A stretch of 64,000 nt of DNA. Source: CAWCTB01 sp963798275 (GTDB lineage: Bacteria; Acidobacteriota; Terriglobia; Terriglobales; Acidobacteriaceae). Position numbers and translations under genes: made by a program. Under the pieces are notes generated by a model. It was not told the DNA's origin, searched no databases, and saw only the letters and a list, made by a program, of their open reading frames with translations. The stretch lies in NCBI GenBank assembly GCA_963798275.1, contig CAWCTB010000053.1, positions 62,001 through 126,000 of the forward strand, read 5' to 3'. Positions 47,534 to 56,192 of the stretch are shown here, in pieces (the first letter of the stretch is position 1; each line of letters starts with the position of its first letter).

Positions 47534-48848
47534 AGAGGCTGCTGAAAAAAGCGCTTACTGGTGTTGCAGCTTCTCGCCGTGGTCATTTTTTTCGAGTTGA
47601 GCGCCCCTTCGGCATCGCATTTCTGCCTCTGCAGGAGCTGGTTACGCCCTGCAGAGACACTACTCCCTGCGCTTACTGCGCCGGAATTAGCTTTTGCAGC
47701 TTCACCAGGCGCACCAGGTTGTGGGCCGTCGCAGCAGACGAAACAGCCAGTCCACCCGCTCCACCCCCGGCAGCTTGATCTTGCGCATGATGCTGTCCCC
47801 CTTGCCCCAGCCAAACACCATCTCCACCAGTTTGCGCTTCTTCTGGCTAATGGCGAACCCGGGATCGTTGCGTTCCGCCGTGCTCAGAAAGTTCGGCCAG
47901 TACGGCGAAGGCTTTTCGTATTCCGCCACGTGCGGTGCGATGTTGCGTTGCCGCAGCGCCTCGATAAACATTTGCTCCGGATATAACTTGTCGGCCCCCA
48001 GCGTGATCGGTTGCGGGCTCGCCGCCGTGCTCCCGGCTGCCCGCTTCATCTCGTCTAGCATGGCCAGGGCCGCCTCCCGCTCCGCCGTCGTGCTCGACTG
48101 CGTGGCGCAGGCCGCCACCACCAACCCGTTGCCGGTTTTCCATGATCACGTGCCCCAGATAACTCGGCTTCGCCTCCCCCGCCGTGCTCTTCTTGTACAA
48201 GCGCGCTTCCGGGTCGGTCGTCGACTCGTGCGTGTCGCGCAGCAACTTCCTGCCCCGCGCTCCCGTGCCCTTCGCCGGCGGCGGATCCTTGGGCGCGAAA
48301 CGGTTGCGATTCGCCCAGGCCTCCAGCAGCGTCCCATCCACCGTGAAGTGTTCTTCGCTCAGCAAATTCTGCGCCCGCGCCTGTTCCACCACCGCCAGCA
48401 GCAACCGTTGCGCCACCTCGCCTTGCAGCAAGCGGTCGCGATTCTTGCTGAACACCGTCGCATCCCACGCCGATTCGTCCATCCCCAGCCCAACAAACCA
48501 GCGGTACAGTAGGTTGAAATCCACCTGCTCCATCAACTGCGCTCCCTGCGGATGGCGTACAGCGCCTGTAACAGTAGCGCCCGCAGCAGTTGCTCCGGGC
48601 GGGATCGAAGGCCGTCCCCGGCGGGCGTATAGCGCCTCAAAGTGCAACCACAGATCGGCCAAAGCCTGATCCACCATCTGCCGGATTGCACGCAACGGGT
48701 GCTCGGCGGGCACTCGCTGTTCTAGGTCGACATAGCTGAACATCGCAGGTTGCTGCTTCTCGTCTCCACGCATACTACTTACTTAACCTAGCTGCCTGTG
48801 GAAAGGCTCGTACCTCCTCAGGTACAGTCGCTTTTTTCAGCAGCCTCT
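47534..48848. mobile_element. IS5/IS1182-like insertion sequence
   Basis: 1315 bp, bounded by perfect 20-bp inverted repeats (AGAGGCTGCTGAAAAAAGCG at 47534-47553, and its complement at 48829-48848). It carries one transposase gene. It is inserted in hairpin-rich repeat DNA; the right flank (48849-48893) is the inverted left half of a MITE family A copy. No clear target duplication was identified. Confidence 0.85.
47673..48773 (-). CDS. IS5/IS1182-like DDE transposase (frameshifted)
   Basis: The N-terminal DUF772-type domain is seen as MFSYVDLEQRVPAEHPLRAIRQMVDQAL, RRGRPSIPPE, QLMEQVDFNLLYRWFVGLGMDESAWD and FSKNRDRLLQGEVAQ. The DDE region follows: LLSEEHFTVDGTLLEAWA and LVVAACATQSSTTAER... 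TLGADKLYPEQMFIEALRQRNIAPHVAEY, then SQKKRKLVEMVFGWGKGDSIMRKIKLPG. Two extra bases (near 48602 and 48130) and two missing bases (near 48544 and 47733) must be fixed; the result is 366 aa ending LQKLIPAQ at a TAA at 47673. Terminal repeats are intact, so the element could be active if the shifts are read errors. Confidence 0.85.
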
Positions 48849-48893
48849 AAAGCCGCGGAGGGACCGTCCATTGACTTAATCAGACCTTCCCTA
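48849..48893. repeat. Half of a MITE family A copy
   Basis: In reverse complement this matches 33508-33552 almost exactly (GGAAGGTCTGATTAAGTCAA, GGACGGTCCCTCCGCGGCT). The other half is missing, and the insertion element borders it. Confidence 0.6.
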
Positions 48894-48929
48894 GTGCCTT
48901 TGAATTGCACTCTCCTTGTCGCCGCTACA

Positions 48930-49169
48930 TCAGAATCCTTCATCTGCACCAGGTCTGGATGGGATGCGCGTGGTATAGACAACATGGCAGTACGAATGGT
49001 TGGAATATGGGACTTGGCTGCAGCAGATCTTAGTGCCGTCGGAAAGGTCATAGCATTTTTGTGGCAGAACTTTGCCGCTGCTCGCCAAAGGCGTCGCCGA
49101 TTTCGCCATCCGGTAGCGTGCGGTGCCGCGGTCGAGTGAAATGTGAGCTGCGAATCCAGGTAGTCTCAT
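48930..49169 (-). CDS. Small Cys-containing ORF with MRLPxFxA leader-like N-terminus
   Basis: 79 aa; ATG 49169 has GGAGG 8 bases upstream. The first 22 residues (MRLPGFAAHISLDRGTARYR + MA) align without gaps to the start of the Cys-rich protein at 55166-55549: Met1, Arg2, Leu3, Pro4, Phe6, Ala8, Ser11, Arg14 and Tyr19 are identical. The rest differs and holds four Cys (39, 49, 50, 61; PQKCYDLSDGTKICC). It is not a standard Sec signal peptide. It could be a leader-type peptide precursor or a small exported Cys-rich protein; both are inferences. Neighbours are insertion elements. Confidence 0.55.
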   Translation of the reverse strand: MRLPGFAAHISLDRGTARYRMAKSATPLASSGKVLPQKCYDLSDGTKICCSQVPYSNHSYCHVVYTTRIPSRPGADEGF

Positions 49170-49558
49170 TAGCTAACCTCCATACGAATGTTGATGGGAT
49201 CCAGGCTGGATGCGTGACATGAGTGGAAGAGGGCCGGCCAATGCAAACGGATCCATAGCCAATGATCCATCCTCAATCAATGGGAAACTATCACCAACCT
49301 ATGAAAAGTCAAGCCGAGTATCAGGTTTTTTTGTAGACGAAAATCGCACCACTACTGCTATCCGATGGCTAGACATTTTCACAGTCGGGGTGAAGGGGTG
49401 GAGCACCGCTTCAGCAGTGCAGTTAAGATTCGGATACGAGCCGGGTGTCCCTCGATAAGGTCGAATGCATTGTCAAGCAACACTCCCCCTGCGGCGGTGC
49501 GGAGTAGCGCTGGTTCGCCAGCACGATTGAGGACCAACGCCACTGGGACTCGCGTTAA
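49170..49558. other. Gene-free region next to the ISL3 remnant
   Basis: No supportable gene. A plus-strand frame at 49210-49458 has no ribosome site or recognisable domain. Confidence 0.4.
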
Positions 49559-50218
49559 TCAGTACCCGGTGAAACCAACTTCGTTCGACCAACCATCGAT
49601 CCTGCCGACTACGGCGACCATAATTCTGCTATGCGAACCTCCCGTCTCCAGGTTGCTCACCACGGTGAGGAACTTCTGCTTCTTCCCCAGATGAATCTCG
49701 TCAATGCCCATCTGCCGCAAGGCCGGCTTTCGTCTCGTCTCCGCCCAGCGCTTCAGATAGCGCCGATCGATGGCTCGCACCGTGCTGCTCGCCAGTCCAA
49801 ACTGCTGCGCCACCCGCCGTACCGCTGCACTCTCGCAGGCCAGCCTTACCGCCTCTTCGAAGCGCTGGCTGAACGGAGCCTTGCTGGGCAACTGCGGTAC
49901 TTTCTCCGTCTTCACCCCGCAGTCTGGGCAGCGCACTCGATACAACTCAATCACCACCGTCGCCCGATACTCCGACCAGGGCAGATCGCGCACCTCCCGC
50001 TGATAGATGTCGCAGGCTTCGGTCAACTTCCGTCCACAGCCAGAACACACCAGCTTGCGGTTGCCGCGCTTGCGCCGCACCCACAACTTCAGAGTTTTGC
50101 CATGCTCGTCGATTTCGTGCCGGTACACGCGGTAGCCCGGCCACCCCAGCAGTTTGGTCCAGTCGTCCTCTCGCACCCGCTGAGTGTACCCAGAGTCCCC
50201 AAAAATCAAAATGCCCAT
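49559..50218 (-). pseudogene. ISL3-family transposase, C-terminally truncated
   Basis: 219-codon frame. Conserved ISL3 features: REDDWTKLLGWPGYRVYRHE, a zinc-binding pair CSGCGRKLTEACDIYQREVRDLPW, VRCPDCGVKTEKVPQLPSKAPFSQRFEEAV, an HTH region VRRVAQQFGLASSTVRAIDRRYLKRW and the catalytic start MGIDEIHLGKKQKFLTVVSNLETG. Homology is lost after LETG (about 49650), so at least the second half of the normal roughly 400-aa protein is gone. The true start may be the GTG at 50173 (VREDDW). The right end of the element, near 50240-50255, interrupts the adjacent DUF642-like gene. Confidence 0.8.
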
Positions 50219-50222
50219 AAAA

Positions 50223-50552
50223 TCAGGGGCTGTTCAGATTCCTGCTCAGAACCCTAAAACTGAAGGTGTATTGGGCGCCCGATGTATCGGAGAACGACTG
50301 GTTAAGGGTATTGATACCCACGGGTCCCAATATCGCGTAATAGTTTCCGTTCTCCGCACCGCTGTAATAGACGTTGTACTGACCAGAGTACACTTCGCAG
50401 TCGGGTGGGCCGCAGCTAACGAGACTCCAGCCCATAAAGTCGCCGGTCTCAAAGCTGCCATTGGTGAGAAGGTTAGAGGCGAAGGTCCTCGGTGCTGCGA
50501 CACTGAAAGAAAAACCCAGAGCGACGATGACCAACAGTTTCTTGAATTTCAT
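50223..50552 (-). pseudogene. DUF642/choice-of-anchor-like exported protein truncated by the ISL3 element
   Basis: 109 codons from ATG 50552 (GGAGGAAGC just upstream). The signal peptide (KKLLVIVALGFSFSVAAPRTFA) precedes SNLLTNGSFETGDFMGWSLVSCG, the typical opening of DUF642/PEP-CTERM choice-of-anchor domains, then YSGAENGNYYAILGPVGINTLNQSFSDTSGAQYTFSF. The frame then runs into sequence at 50242-50255 (GGGTTCTGAGCAGG in its direction) that appears to be the end of the ISL3 element and stops. The normal domain is about 60-80 residues longer and usually has a C-terminal sorting segment, both lost here. Confidence 0.65.
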
Positions 50553-50826
50553 GCTTCCTCCGGTTCAGATTTGATTTTCCCGCGTCCTGCAGGGGAGGGG
50601 CGCTACTCGTCACAACCGGGCTGCAGTTTGTGGTCGAAAGAGAACAAAAACAAGTAGCTTTGTGCAATGCGACGGTAGCGTGGCACGTACGTGATTGACT
50701 TTACCTCGCGAGCTATGGCTAACTAAGCGGCATCTCGGAAGGTCTGGCAGCGTTGCGTCACGGAGTTGCACCTAGTGTCAGAGTCGGAACTATCCTCGGG
50801 GGGGGCCGCCTCAAGGCGAAGAAGCT

Positions 50827-53256
50827 GTGTCATCCGGCGTGACCATTCCCGCCGTGGAAGTGGCGGAGCAACTCCAGAGGATCCTGCGGTCGGGAGTCTT
50901 CCGCAATGCTCCTCGTCATAGCCGCTTCCTGGACTTCACTGTAAAGAAGACCCTGTCGGGCGAAGAGCAAGAGGTTAAGGAATACCTGATCGGCCTGGAA
51001 GTCTTCGACCGCCTGCCCGACTCCGATCCCCGCAGCGATTCCATCGTCCGCGCCGAGGCACGGCGTTTGCGGTCGCGTCTGGCAGATTACTACCGCACCG
51101 AGGGCGAGTCGGATCTCATCCAGATCGATCTGCCCAAGGGCACCTACGTGCCTGTCTTTCATCGGCGCAATGGAAATGGTGCCTCGTCGTCGGCTGCTGC
51201 GACTTCGTCGGGCTCTCTGCCCGACAGCTCAGGGGCGGGATTGGCGGAGAGCTCCATTCCGTACCCACCGGTCGAACCAGAGATAGGGCAAGAACGGGTC
51301 AAGAAGCCCTGGTGGATCCGGCTGATAGGGGATAGAGACTCGGGCGGTCACCGCCGCCTGAAGTGGATGTTTGGAATATTGGCTGTAGTGGCTATTGCCG
51401 GCTGCGCGATTTACTTTCAAGCCCGGGCACGGCGGGCCGCACGGCTCGTTTCTCGGCATCCCATCGTCCTCGCAGACTTCACCAACACTACCGGCGACGC
51501 AGTGTTCGACGGCACGTTGCGAAGCGGACTTTCTGCCCAACTGGAGCAGTCGCCATTTCTGAATCTGCTATCTGATCAGCGGATCGGGGAAGTGCTATCG
51601 CTGATGGGGCAGCCCAAAGACGTCCGACTCACCGCTCAGTTAGCCCGGGAAGTCTGTCAGCGTACCGGCAGTGCAGCGACCATTGAGGGCTCGATCGCCG
51701 CCCGGGACAATCGATACGCACTCGGATTACGAGCGGTCGACTGCCACACCGGCGACGTGCTCGCTGACGATCAAGTGACTGCCGATGGCAGAGGGCAGGT
51801 GCTAAAGGCGTTGGGCAACGCAGCTACGAAACTGCGCCACAAACTGGGTGAATCGCTGGCCTCAGTGGAGAAATATGACGCCCCCCCCGGAAGACGTGAC
51901 CACCAACTCGCTGGAGGCCCTGCAAGCCTATAGCCTGGGCTACCGAGCCATGAACCTTTGGGGAGATTTCGCCGCGGCGATACCGTTATTCCAGCGTGCC
52001 ATCAGTATCGACCCAAATTTTGCCATTGCCTATGCGCGGCTTGGGACCATACAGGACACAGATGGGGAGGAAGCCCTGGGCAAAGCGTACGAGCTGCGGG
52101 AGCGGGTAAGCGAGCGCGAGAAGTTCTATATCGAATCGCATTATCAACATCTGGTGACTGGGGATCGGCCGGCAGCCCGGAGAGTCTATGAACGTTGGAT
52201 ACAAACCTACCCGCAAGACGGGGCCCCATACAATAACTTAGGGCAGATCGAGGGGGTATTGGGAGACCAAGTGGGAGCCCTCACCGAATTCCAGGAAGCG
52301 GCGAAGCTGAATCCTTCAAATGCTTTGACTCACGCAAATGTAGTTTAGGCTATTTGGAGCTGAACCTCCCGGACGAAGCCCGGGCCGCCGCAAGCGAGGC
52401 ACAAGCCCATCACCTCGACACACCAGTCCTGCATCTGAATCTCTACTTGGTCGACTTTCTGCAGCATGATACGGCCGGCATGGAGCGCGAAGCCGATGGG
52501 CTGATTACCGATCCGGGTTGGAAAGACTTCATGCTCAGCGTGGAATCGGGAACGGCCGCTTACGGCGGACAAATGATGAAGTCGCGAGAATTGACGAAAC
52601 GTGCTGTCGATTCCGCCCTGCACGCCGACAGAAGGGAGGCCGCTGCCAGTTACCAAGCGAGTGCCGCCGTGTCCGAGGCCCTTTATGGCAATTTGAGCCT
52701 GGCAAGACAACCGGCTAAAGCTGCGCTCGCGTTGTCCCGGGGCGGCTCTATTGAGCCCCTTTGCGGGCTTGCCTTGGCACTGGCCGGAAACTCCGCCCAG
52801 GCTACCCAACTGGCAGAAACAGTGGCAAATCGCTGGCCGAAGCATACCGAAATCCAGTTCGACTACCTGCCCGCAATCCACGCGGCCAACGCTCTGGAGA
52901 CTGGCAACCCAGCAAAAGCTATTGAGGTCCTTACTCCGAGTGCATCCTACGAACTGGGTGACCTCGAGTACATTCCGCTCTACGGTGTTTACCTTAGGGG
53001 TATGGCGTTTCTGGCGCAGCGCCAAGGCGCGGCAGCCGTGGCTGAGTTCCAGAAGATTCTGGACCACCCCGGAGTGGTCGGGAAGGCGCCAATTGGCGCG
53101 CTGGCACATTTGGGCATTGGCCGCGCCTATACGCTATCGGGCGATTCAGTGAAAGCGAAAATGGCCTACCAGGATTTCTTCGCTCTTTGGCAGGATGCCG
53201 ACTCCGATATTCCCATTTTTCGCCAAGCGCGGATGGAATACGCCAAGCTACTTTAA
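50827..53256 (+). CDS. DNA-binding-like N-terminal domain / membrane helix / TPR protein (frameshifted)
   Basis: GTG start at 50827. Residues 10-115 (LQRILRSGVFRNAPRHSRFLDF, QEVKEYLIGLEVFDRLPDSDPRSDSIVRAEARRLRSRLADYY, LPKGTYVPVF) are the winged-helix-like domain that opens many acidobacterial TPR or TolB regulators. A Ser/Pro linker leads to a membrane helix (WMFGILAVVAIAGCAIYF, about 180-198), then a TolB-N-like segment (IVLADFTNTTGDAVFDGTLRSGLSAQLEQSPFL). After that come TPR units (SLGYRAMNLWGDFAAAIPLFQRAISIDPNFAIAYARLG, YNNLGQIEGVLGDQVGALTEFQEAAKLNP). One extra C in the C8 run at 51883 and one missing T near 52340 must be fixed to give 809 aa. Likely a membrane-bound regulator; targets unknown. 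Confidence 0.8.
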
Positions 53257-53417
53257 CCCGAACTCAACTCTAAGCAGAGTGACGGTGCCCCGTGAGACTT
53301 GGCGCCAGCGGCGCACGCAGCCTAACCCGGCCAAGATACTTACCCTCGAACCCGAGCTCGCAGCCCGAACAGAAAAACGCGGAGTGAACCTCGCCCTTTC
53401 CCTGCGGTCCTGCTCGC

Positions 53418-54485
53418 TCAAGCGGCTTGTGAGTTCAGATACTCAGCGTCGAACGCCTCTCCTTTCTTCCACACCTGTAAGGTAATGGCCGCGATCTTGC
53501 GCGCCAGGGTCAGCCGCGCCATCTCCGGCCGCATCCTTTTTTTCAGAAGGTTTTCGTAGAACTGGCCAAACGCTCCGTCGCTGCCACTGGCGGTGGTCGC
53601 CGCGCTCTTAAACAGGTTCTTCAGATCGTGATTGTGGTTGCGGTTCAACCCGCGAATGAACCCCGGCTTCTTCTTGTGTTCGATCTGTCCCTTGACCACG
53701 CGATACTCGCCGCTGTCGCGGGTCTCCAGCGCCAGCCCGCAGTAGGCCCAGAACTGCCGCTTCGTGCGGAAGCGATGCGGCGTCTGCACCCGCCCCAGCA
53801 GCAGCGCCACCCGTATCGGGCCCAGCCACGGAATGGTGCGCAGCCACTTCGTCTGGTTATGCTTGCGACACTCCAGAATCAGATCCCGGCGCGCTTCGCG
53901 GCGCAACTGTTGCACGAGGTCGAGCTCCTGGTAGAGTCGTCGCACCCGCCGCTGCATGCCGCTGTCGGCTAACTGCGCCAGCCACTCTTCCCGATGCCGC
54001 GCTCCGTACGGCTTCTTGCCGGCACAGGCAATCGCCTGGCTGCGATACAGCGCCTTCAACCGCCCCATGATGCGGGTGGTGTCTTCGGTGAGCGCGGCAT
54101 AACTGCGCCCCAGATGCTGCACCGCCGCCATGCTGTTCTGCCCGTGATAGACCGGCGACAACATTCCGGCGCGCAGCAACTCCGCCAGCTTGCGCGCGTC
54201 GATCGCATCGCTCTTGTTGCCCGCTTTCAGCAGCGCGTTCTTGCGCGGATTGCACACCACCAGATACGCCACTCGTCTCCCCAGCAAGTCGTACAGCCAG
54301 GCCGAGTGCGTGCCTTCTTCGAAGGTGACGTGTAACGTCCCGCGCACACCGCGCAGAAAATCCAGAATGGCCGAGGCGTGGGTGGCGATGACGGACTGCA
54401 TCACCAGCTTGCCGTCAGCGTTCAGCACCGCCACCGAGATGGTGTCGCGGTGGACATCCAGTCCGACATACTTGATGCTATTCAT
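53418..54485 (-). CDS. IS110-family transposase
   Basis: 355 aa, intact. The N-terminal RuvC-like DEDD domain begins IKYVGLDVHRDTISVAVLNADGKL, with later acidic residues in HVTFEEGTHSAWLYDLL and GNKSDAIDARKLAELLRAG. The C-terminal transposase_20 domain includes LRTIPWLGPIRVALLLGRVQTPHRFRTKRQFWAYCGLALETRDSG and the catalytic-Ser-type tail. Family knowledge: IS110 recombinases insert site-specifically using a bridge RNA made from a non-coding end of the element and lack the classical DDE mechanism. The flanks (54486-54560 upstream, 53257-53417 downstream) are the candidate ends; no long terminal repeats are seen, as expected. Confidence 0.93.
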   Translation of the reverse strand: MNSIKYVGLDVHRDTISVAVLNADGKLVMQSVIATHASAILDFLRGVRGTLHVTFEEGTHSAWLYDLLGRRVAYLVVCNPRKNALLKAGNKSDAIDARKLAELLRAGMLSPVYHGQNSMAAVQHLGRSYAALTEDTTRIMGRLKALYRSQAIACAGKKPYGARHREEWLAQLADSGMQRRVRRLYQELDLVQQLRREARRDLILECRKHNQTKWLRTIPWLGPIRVALLLGRVQTPHRFRTKRQFWAYCGLALETRDSGEYRVVKGQIEHKKKPGFIRGLNRNHNHDLKNLFKSAATTASGSDGAFGQFYENLLKKRMRPEMARLTLARKIAAITLQVWKKGEAFDAEYLNSQAA

Positions 54486-55165
54486 CGGGTGTTCCTTTCG
54501 TCAGGTTTCGTTACTGCTTCAGCACAGCAACCATAACCTACTTCGAAAGGGGCGCCCTTTTATAATGCGTGCCCCACCCTCTTTCCCTTTAGGCTCACTG
54601 GCTCATGCAGTGGGGTGCCCCATCCTTCGCCGGTTTTGCGAAAGAGCCTACCCTGAGCGCAGTCGAAGGGGTGGGAGCGAAGCCTGGGGCCCCAGATTCG
54701 CCCCGCCTTTCGGCGCTAACCTGGGTTCTCTCTCTGCGCAGTGCGAGACATTCTCCAAACTAAGAATTGGCTTCTTTCCCCTGCCGCAGGCGCTTGCTAT
54801 CTTCGTCATGTCGCCATGTCGATTTCGCATGGCGGATTCTCCATCCAGACACTATTTATGATTCATGAAACTGGCATGTTCCGCCTCGATCTACCGGGGT
54901 GCGGAACTTGGTCACTTTCCCCGCCGGAGTCGGGCGGTAACCCGGGCAAGCATCTCCAACCGGAAATGCTCTAGCTAGACTAGTGTGGTGTCCCGGCAGT
55001 TTGCAGACTAACTCGACGTTGTTTTGAAGGGGCGCGGCTTGAAGCCGCGTTCATTTTGCGGCCTTTACGGACGGCCTGAAGGCCGTTCCCTTCAAAAGAT
55101 TGGGCTTAATCAGAGATTCCTTAGGTGAATAGGGAAGAGACGACGAAAGAAGAGGAGATGATCCA
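54486..55165. other. Gene-free region with IS110 end and repeats
   Basis: The first 75 bases are the probable 5' non-coding end of the IS110 element. Then come a GCCCCACC...GGGGTGCCCC hairpin pair (54570-54625) and, at 55030-55122, hairpins and a GGCTTAATCAGAGATTCCTTAGG right end of a MITE family A copy whose left end is unclear. No gene is supported. Confidence 0.5.
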
Positions 55166-55549
55166 ATGCGTTTGCCTCAATTTAATGCGGAAGCGTCGAT
55201 TTACAGGCCAGCGCGGCACTATGCGCAGGTTGCCGGTCGAACTACAGACGCGGCCTATGTAGTGGGCCACCTGCGACCCGCAATAAACTACCCTTACGGC
55301 ATGGGGCCGGAAGCTCCGTGCCCATGGCCCTGCCACTACAAGCCCATTTACACCATCTACGGACTCCGATATGGGTGCGACTGTTCAGGCTCGAGTGACC
55401 CTTACGGAGGCAGCGACGTGTGCCCATCCGGCACTGCGTGGTGCGGGGGGAAGTGCGTGGATCTTAGTAATGATCCCAGCAACTGCGGCAGTTGCGGAAG
55501 AGTTTGCGGCGGGATGTGTGAAGGTGGCCAGTGCTGGAATTTTCACTGA
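55166..55549 (+). CDS. Cys-rich Stig1-like protein with MRLPxFxA leader-like N-terminus
   Basis: 127 aa; ATG 55166 preceded by GAGGAG 9 bases upstream. The N-terminal 22 residues share the MRLP-F-A--S--R----Y pattern with the ORF at 48930-49169. The middle is Pro/Tyr-rich. The C-terminal 42 residues (SDVCPSGTAWCGGKCVDL + SNDPSNCGSCGRVCGGMCEG) match the Cys-spaced repeat of Stig1-type proteins; twelve Cys occur in total. There is no standard hydrophobic signal peptide, which makes the route of export, if any, unusual. Function unknown; disulfide formation would fit the presence of a VKOR gene in the same genome, but that is inference. Confidence 0.75.
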   Translation: MRLPQFNAEASIYRPARHYAQVAGRTTDAAYVVGHLRPAINYPYGMGPEAPCPWPCHYKPIYTIYGLRYGCDCSGSSDPYGGSDVCPSGTAWCGGKCVDLSNDPSNCGSCGRVCGGMCEGGQCWNFH

Positions 55550-55806
55550 GGCGCAAATCTGCTAGCGCCGGAGAGCAGAACAACCCCCACCCTAGCTGCG
55601 CTAGAGTGGGGCACCCGCCGCAATGTGAGGTCAGTTCCCACTCATTCGAGAGCGAATGAGTGGGAACGCGAAGTCTGGGCTAAAGCGCCAGGTCTTTTAT
55701 GGCACTGGAGACGCGGCGCTGAAGCGCCGCTCTACCACCAGGATCGCGGCGTCAAGGAATCCCCCCACCCTAGCGGCGCTAGAGTGGGGTTGTCAGCCGG
55801 GGCTAA
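55550..55806. repeat. Hairpin-rich intergenic repeats, first copy of an 85-bp direct repeat
   Basis: No gene. It contains CCCCACCCTAGC..GCTAGAGTGGGG hairpins at 55589 and 55765 and an 83-85 bp unit at 55673-55755 (GGGCTAAAGCGCCAGGTCTT ... CTCTACCACCAGGATCGCGG) repeated at 55984-56065. Confidence 0.6.
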
Positions 55807-55946
55807 ACAGGCTGCGGAATAAGTCCCAAAGCCAGGTTCCTCGCCGACTAAAGTCGGCGAGGGAGGACAAATAAAGGGCTTAACGGCCCGACTGAAGTCG
55901 TGCCCTGATACAAAGCTGCCTGAAAATGACTTTTTCCGCAGCCTGT
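55807..55946. repeat. MITE family B copy (TIR ACAGGCTGCGGAA)
   Basis: 140 bp with 13-bp perfect inverted ends (ACAGGCTGCGGAA at 55807-55819, TTCCGCAGCCTGT at 55934-55946) and inner hairpins (CGCCGACTAAAGTCGGCG). The related copy is at 60604-60744. Confidence 0.75.
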
Positions 55947-56121
55947 AAAGCCCCCGGTTGTTTCTAGCCGGGCACGCGAGTCGGGGCTAAAGCCCCAGGT
56001 CTTTTATGGCACTGGAGACGCGGCGCTGAGAGCGCCGCTCTACCACCAGGATCGCGGCGTCAAGAAAAACGCCGATGACGCCGGCCTGAAGGCCGGCTCT
56101 ACCACTTTGGCCGAAAAGATT
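55947..56121. repeat. Second copy of the 85-bp direct repeat and hairpins
   Basis: It holds the 55984-56065 copy of the 85-bp unit (GGGGCTAAAGCCCCAGGTCT ...) and a GCCGGCCTGAAGGCCGGC hairpin at 56080. No gene is supported. Confidence 0.6.
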
Positions 56122-56149
56122 AAAGGCCCCGAGTTTCCTCGAGGCCTTT
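56122..56149 (-). terminator. groEL intrinsic terminator
   Basis: A 12-bp stem (AAAGGCCTCGAG / CTCGGGGCCTTT in the gene direction) with a GAAA loop, followed by TTTAATCTTTT. It lies 42 bases after the groEL stop. Confidence 0.75.
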
Positions 56150-56164
56150 CCACTTACTTGCCTT

Positions 56165-56192
56165 AGCTGAGAGCTGACGGCTGACAGCTTCT
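56165..56192. repeat. Short heptanucleotide array at the groEL stop
   Basis: Four 7-bp units in register: AGCTGAG, AGCTGAC, GGCTGAC, AGCTTCT, ending on the groEL stop codon. Confidence 0.6.

Noticed and set aside
55550..56121. CRISPR array from repeated hairpin units
   Set aside because: Units differ in length and spacing, carry inner palindromes, and there are no regular spacers or cas genes.
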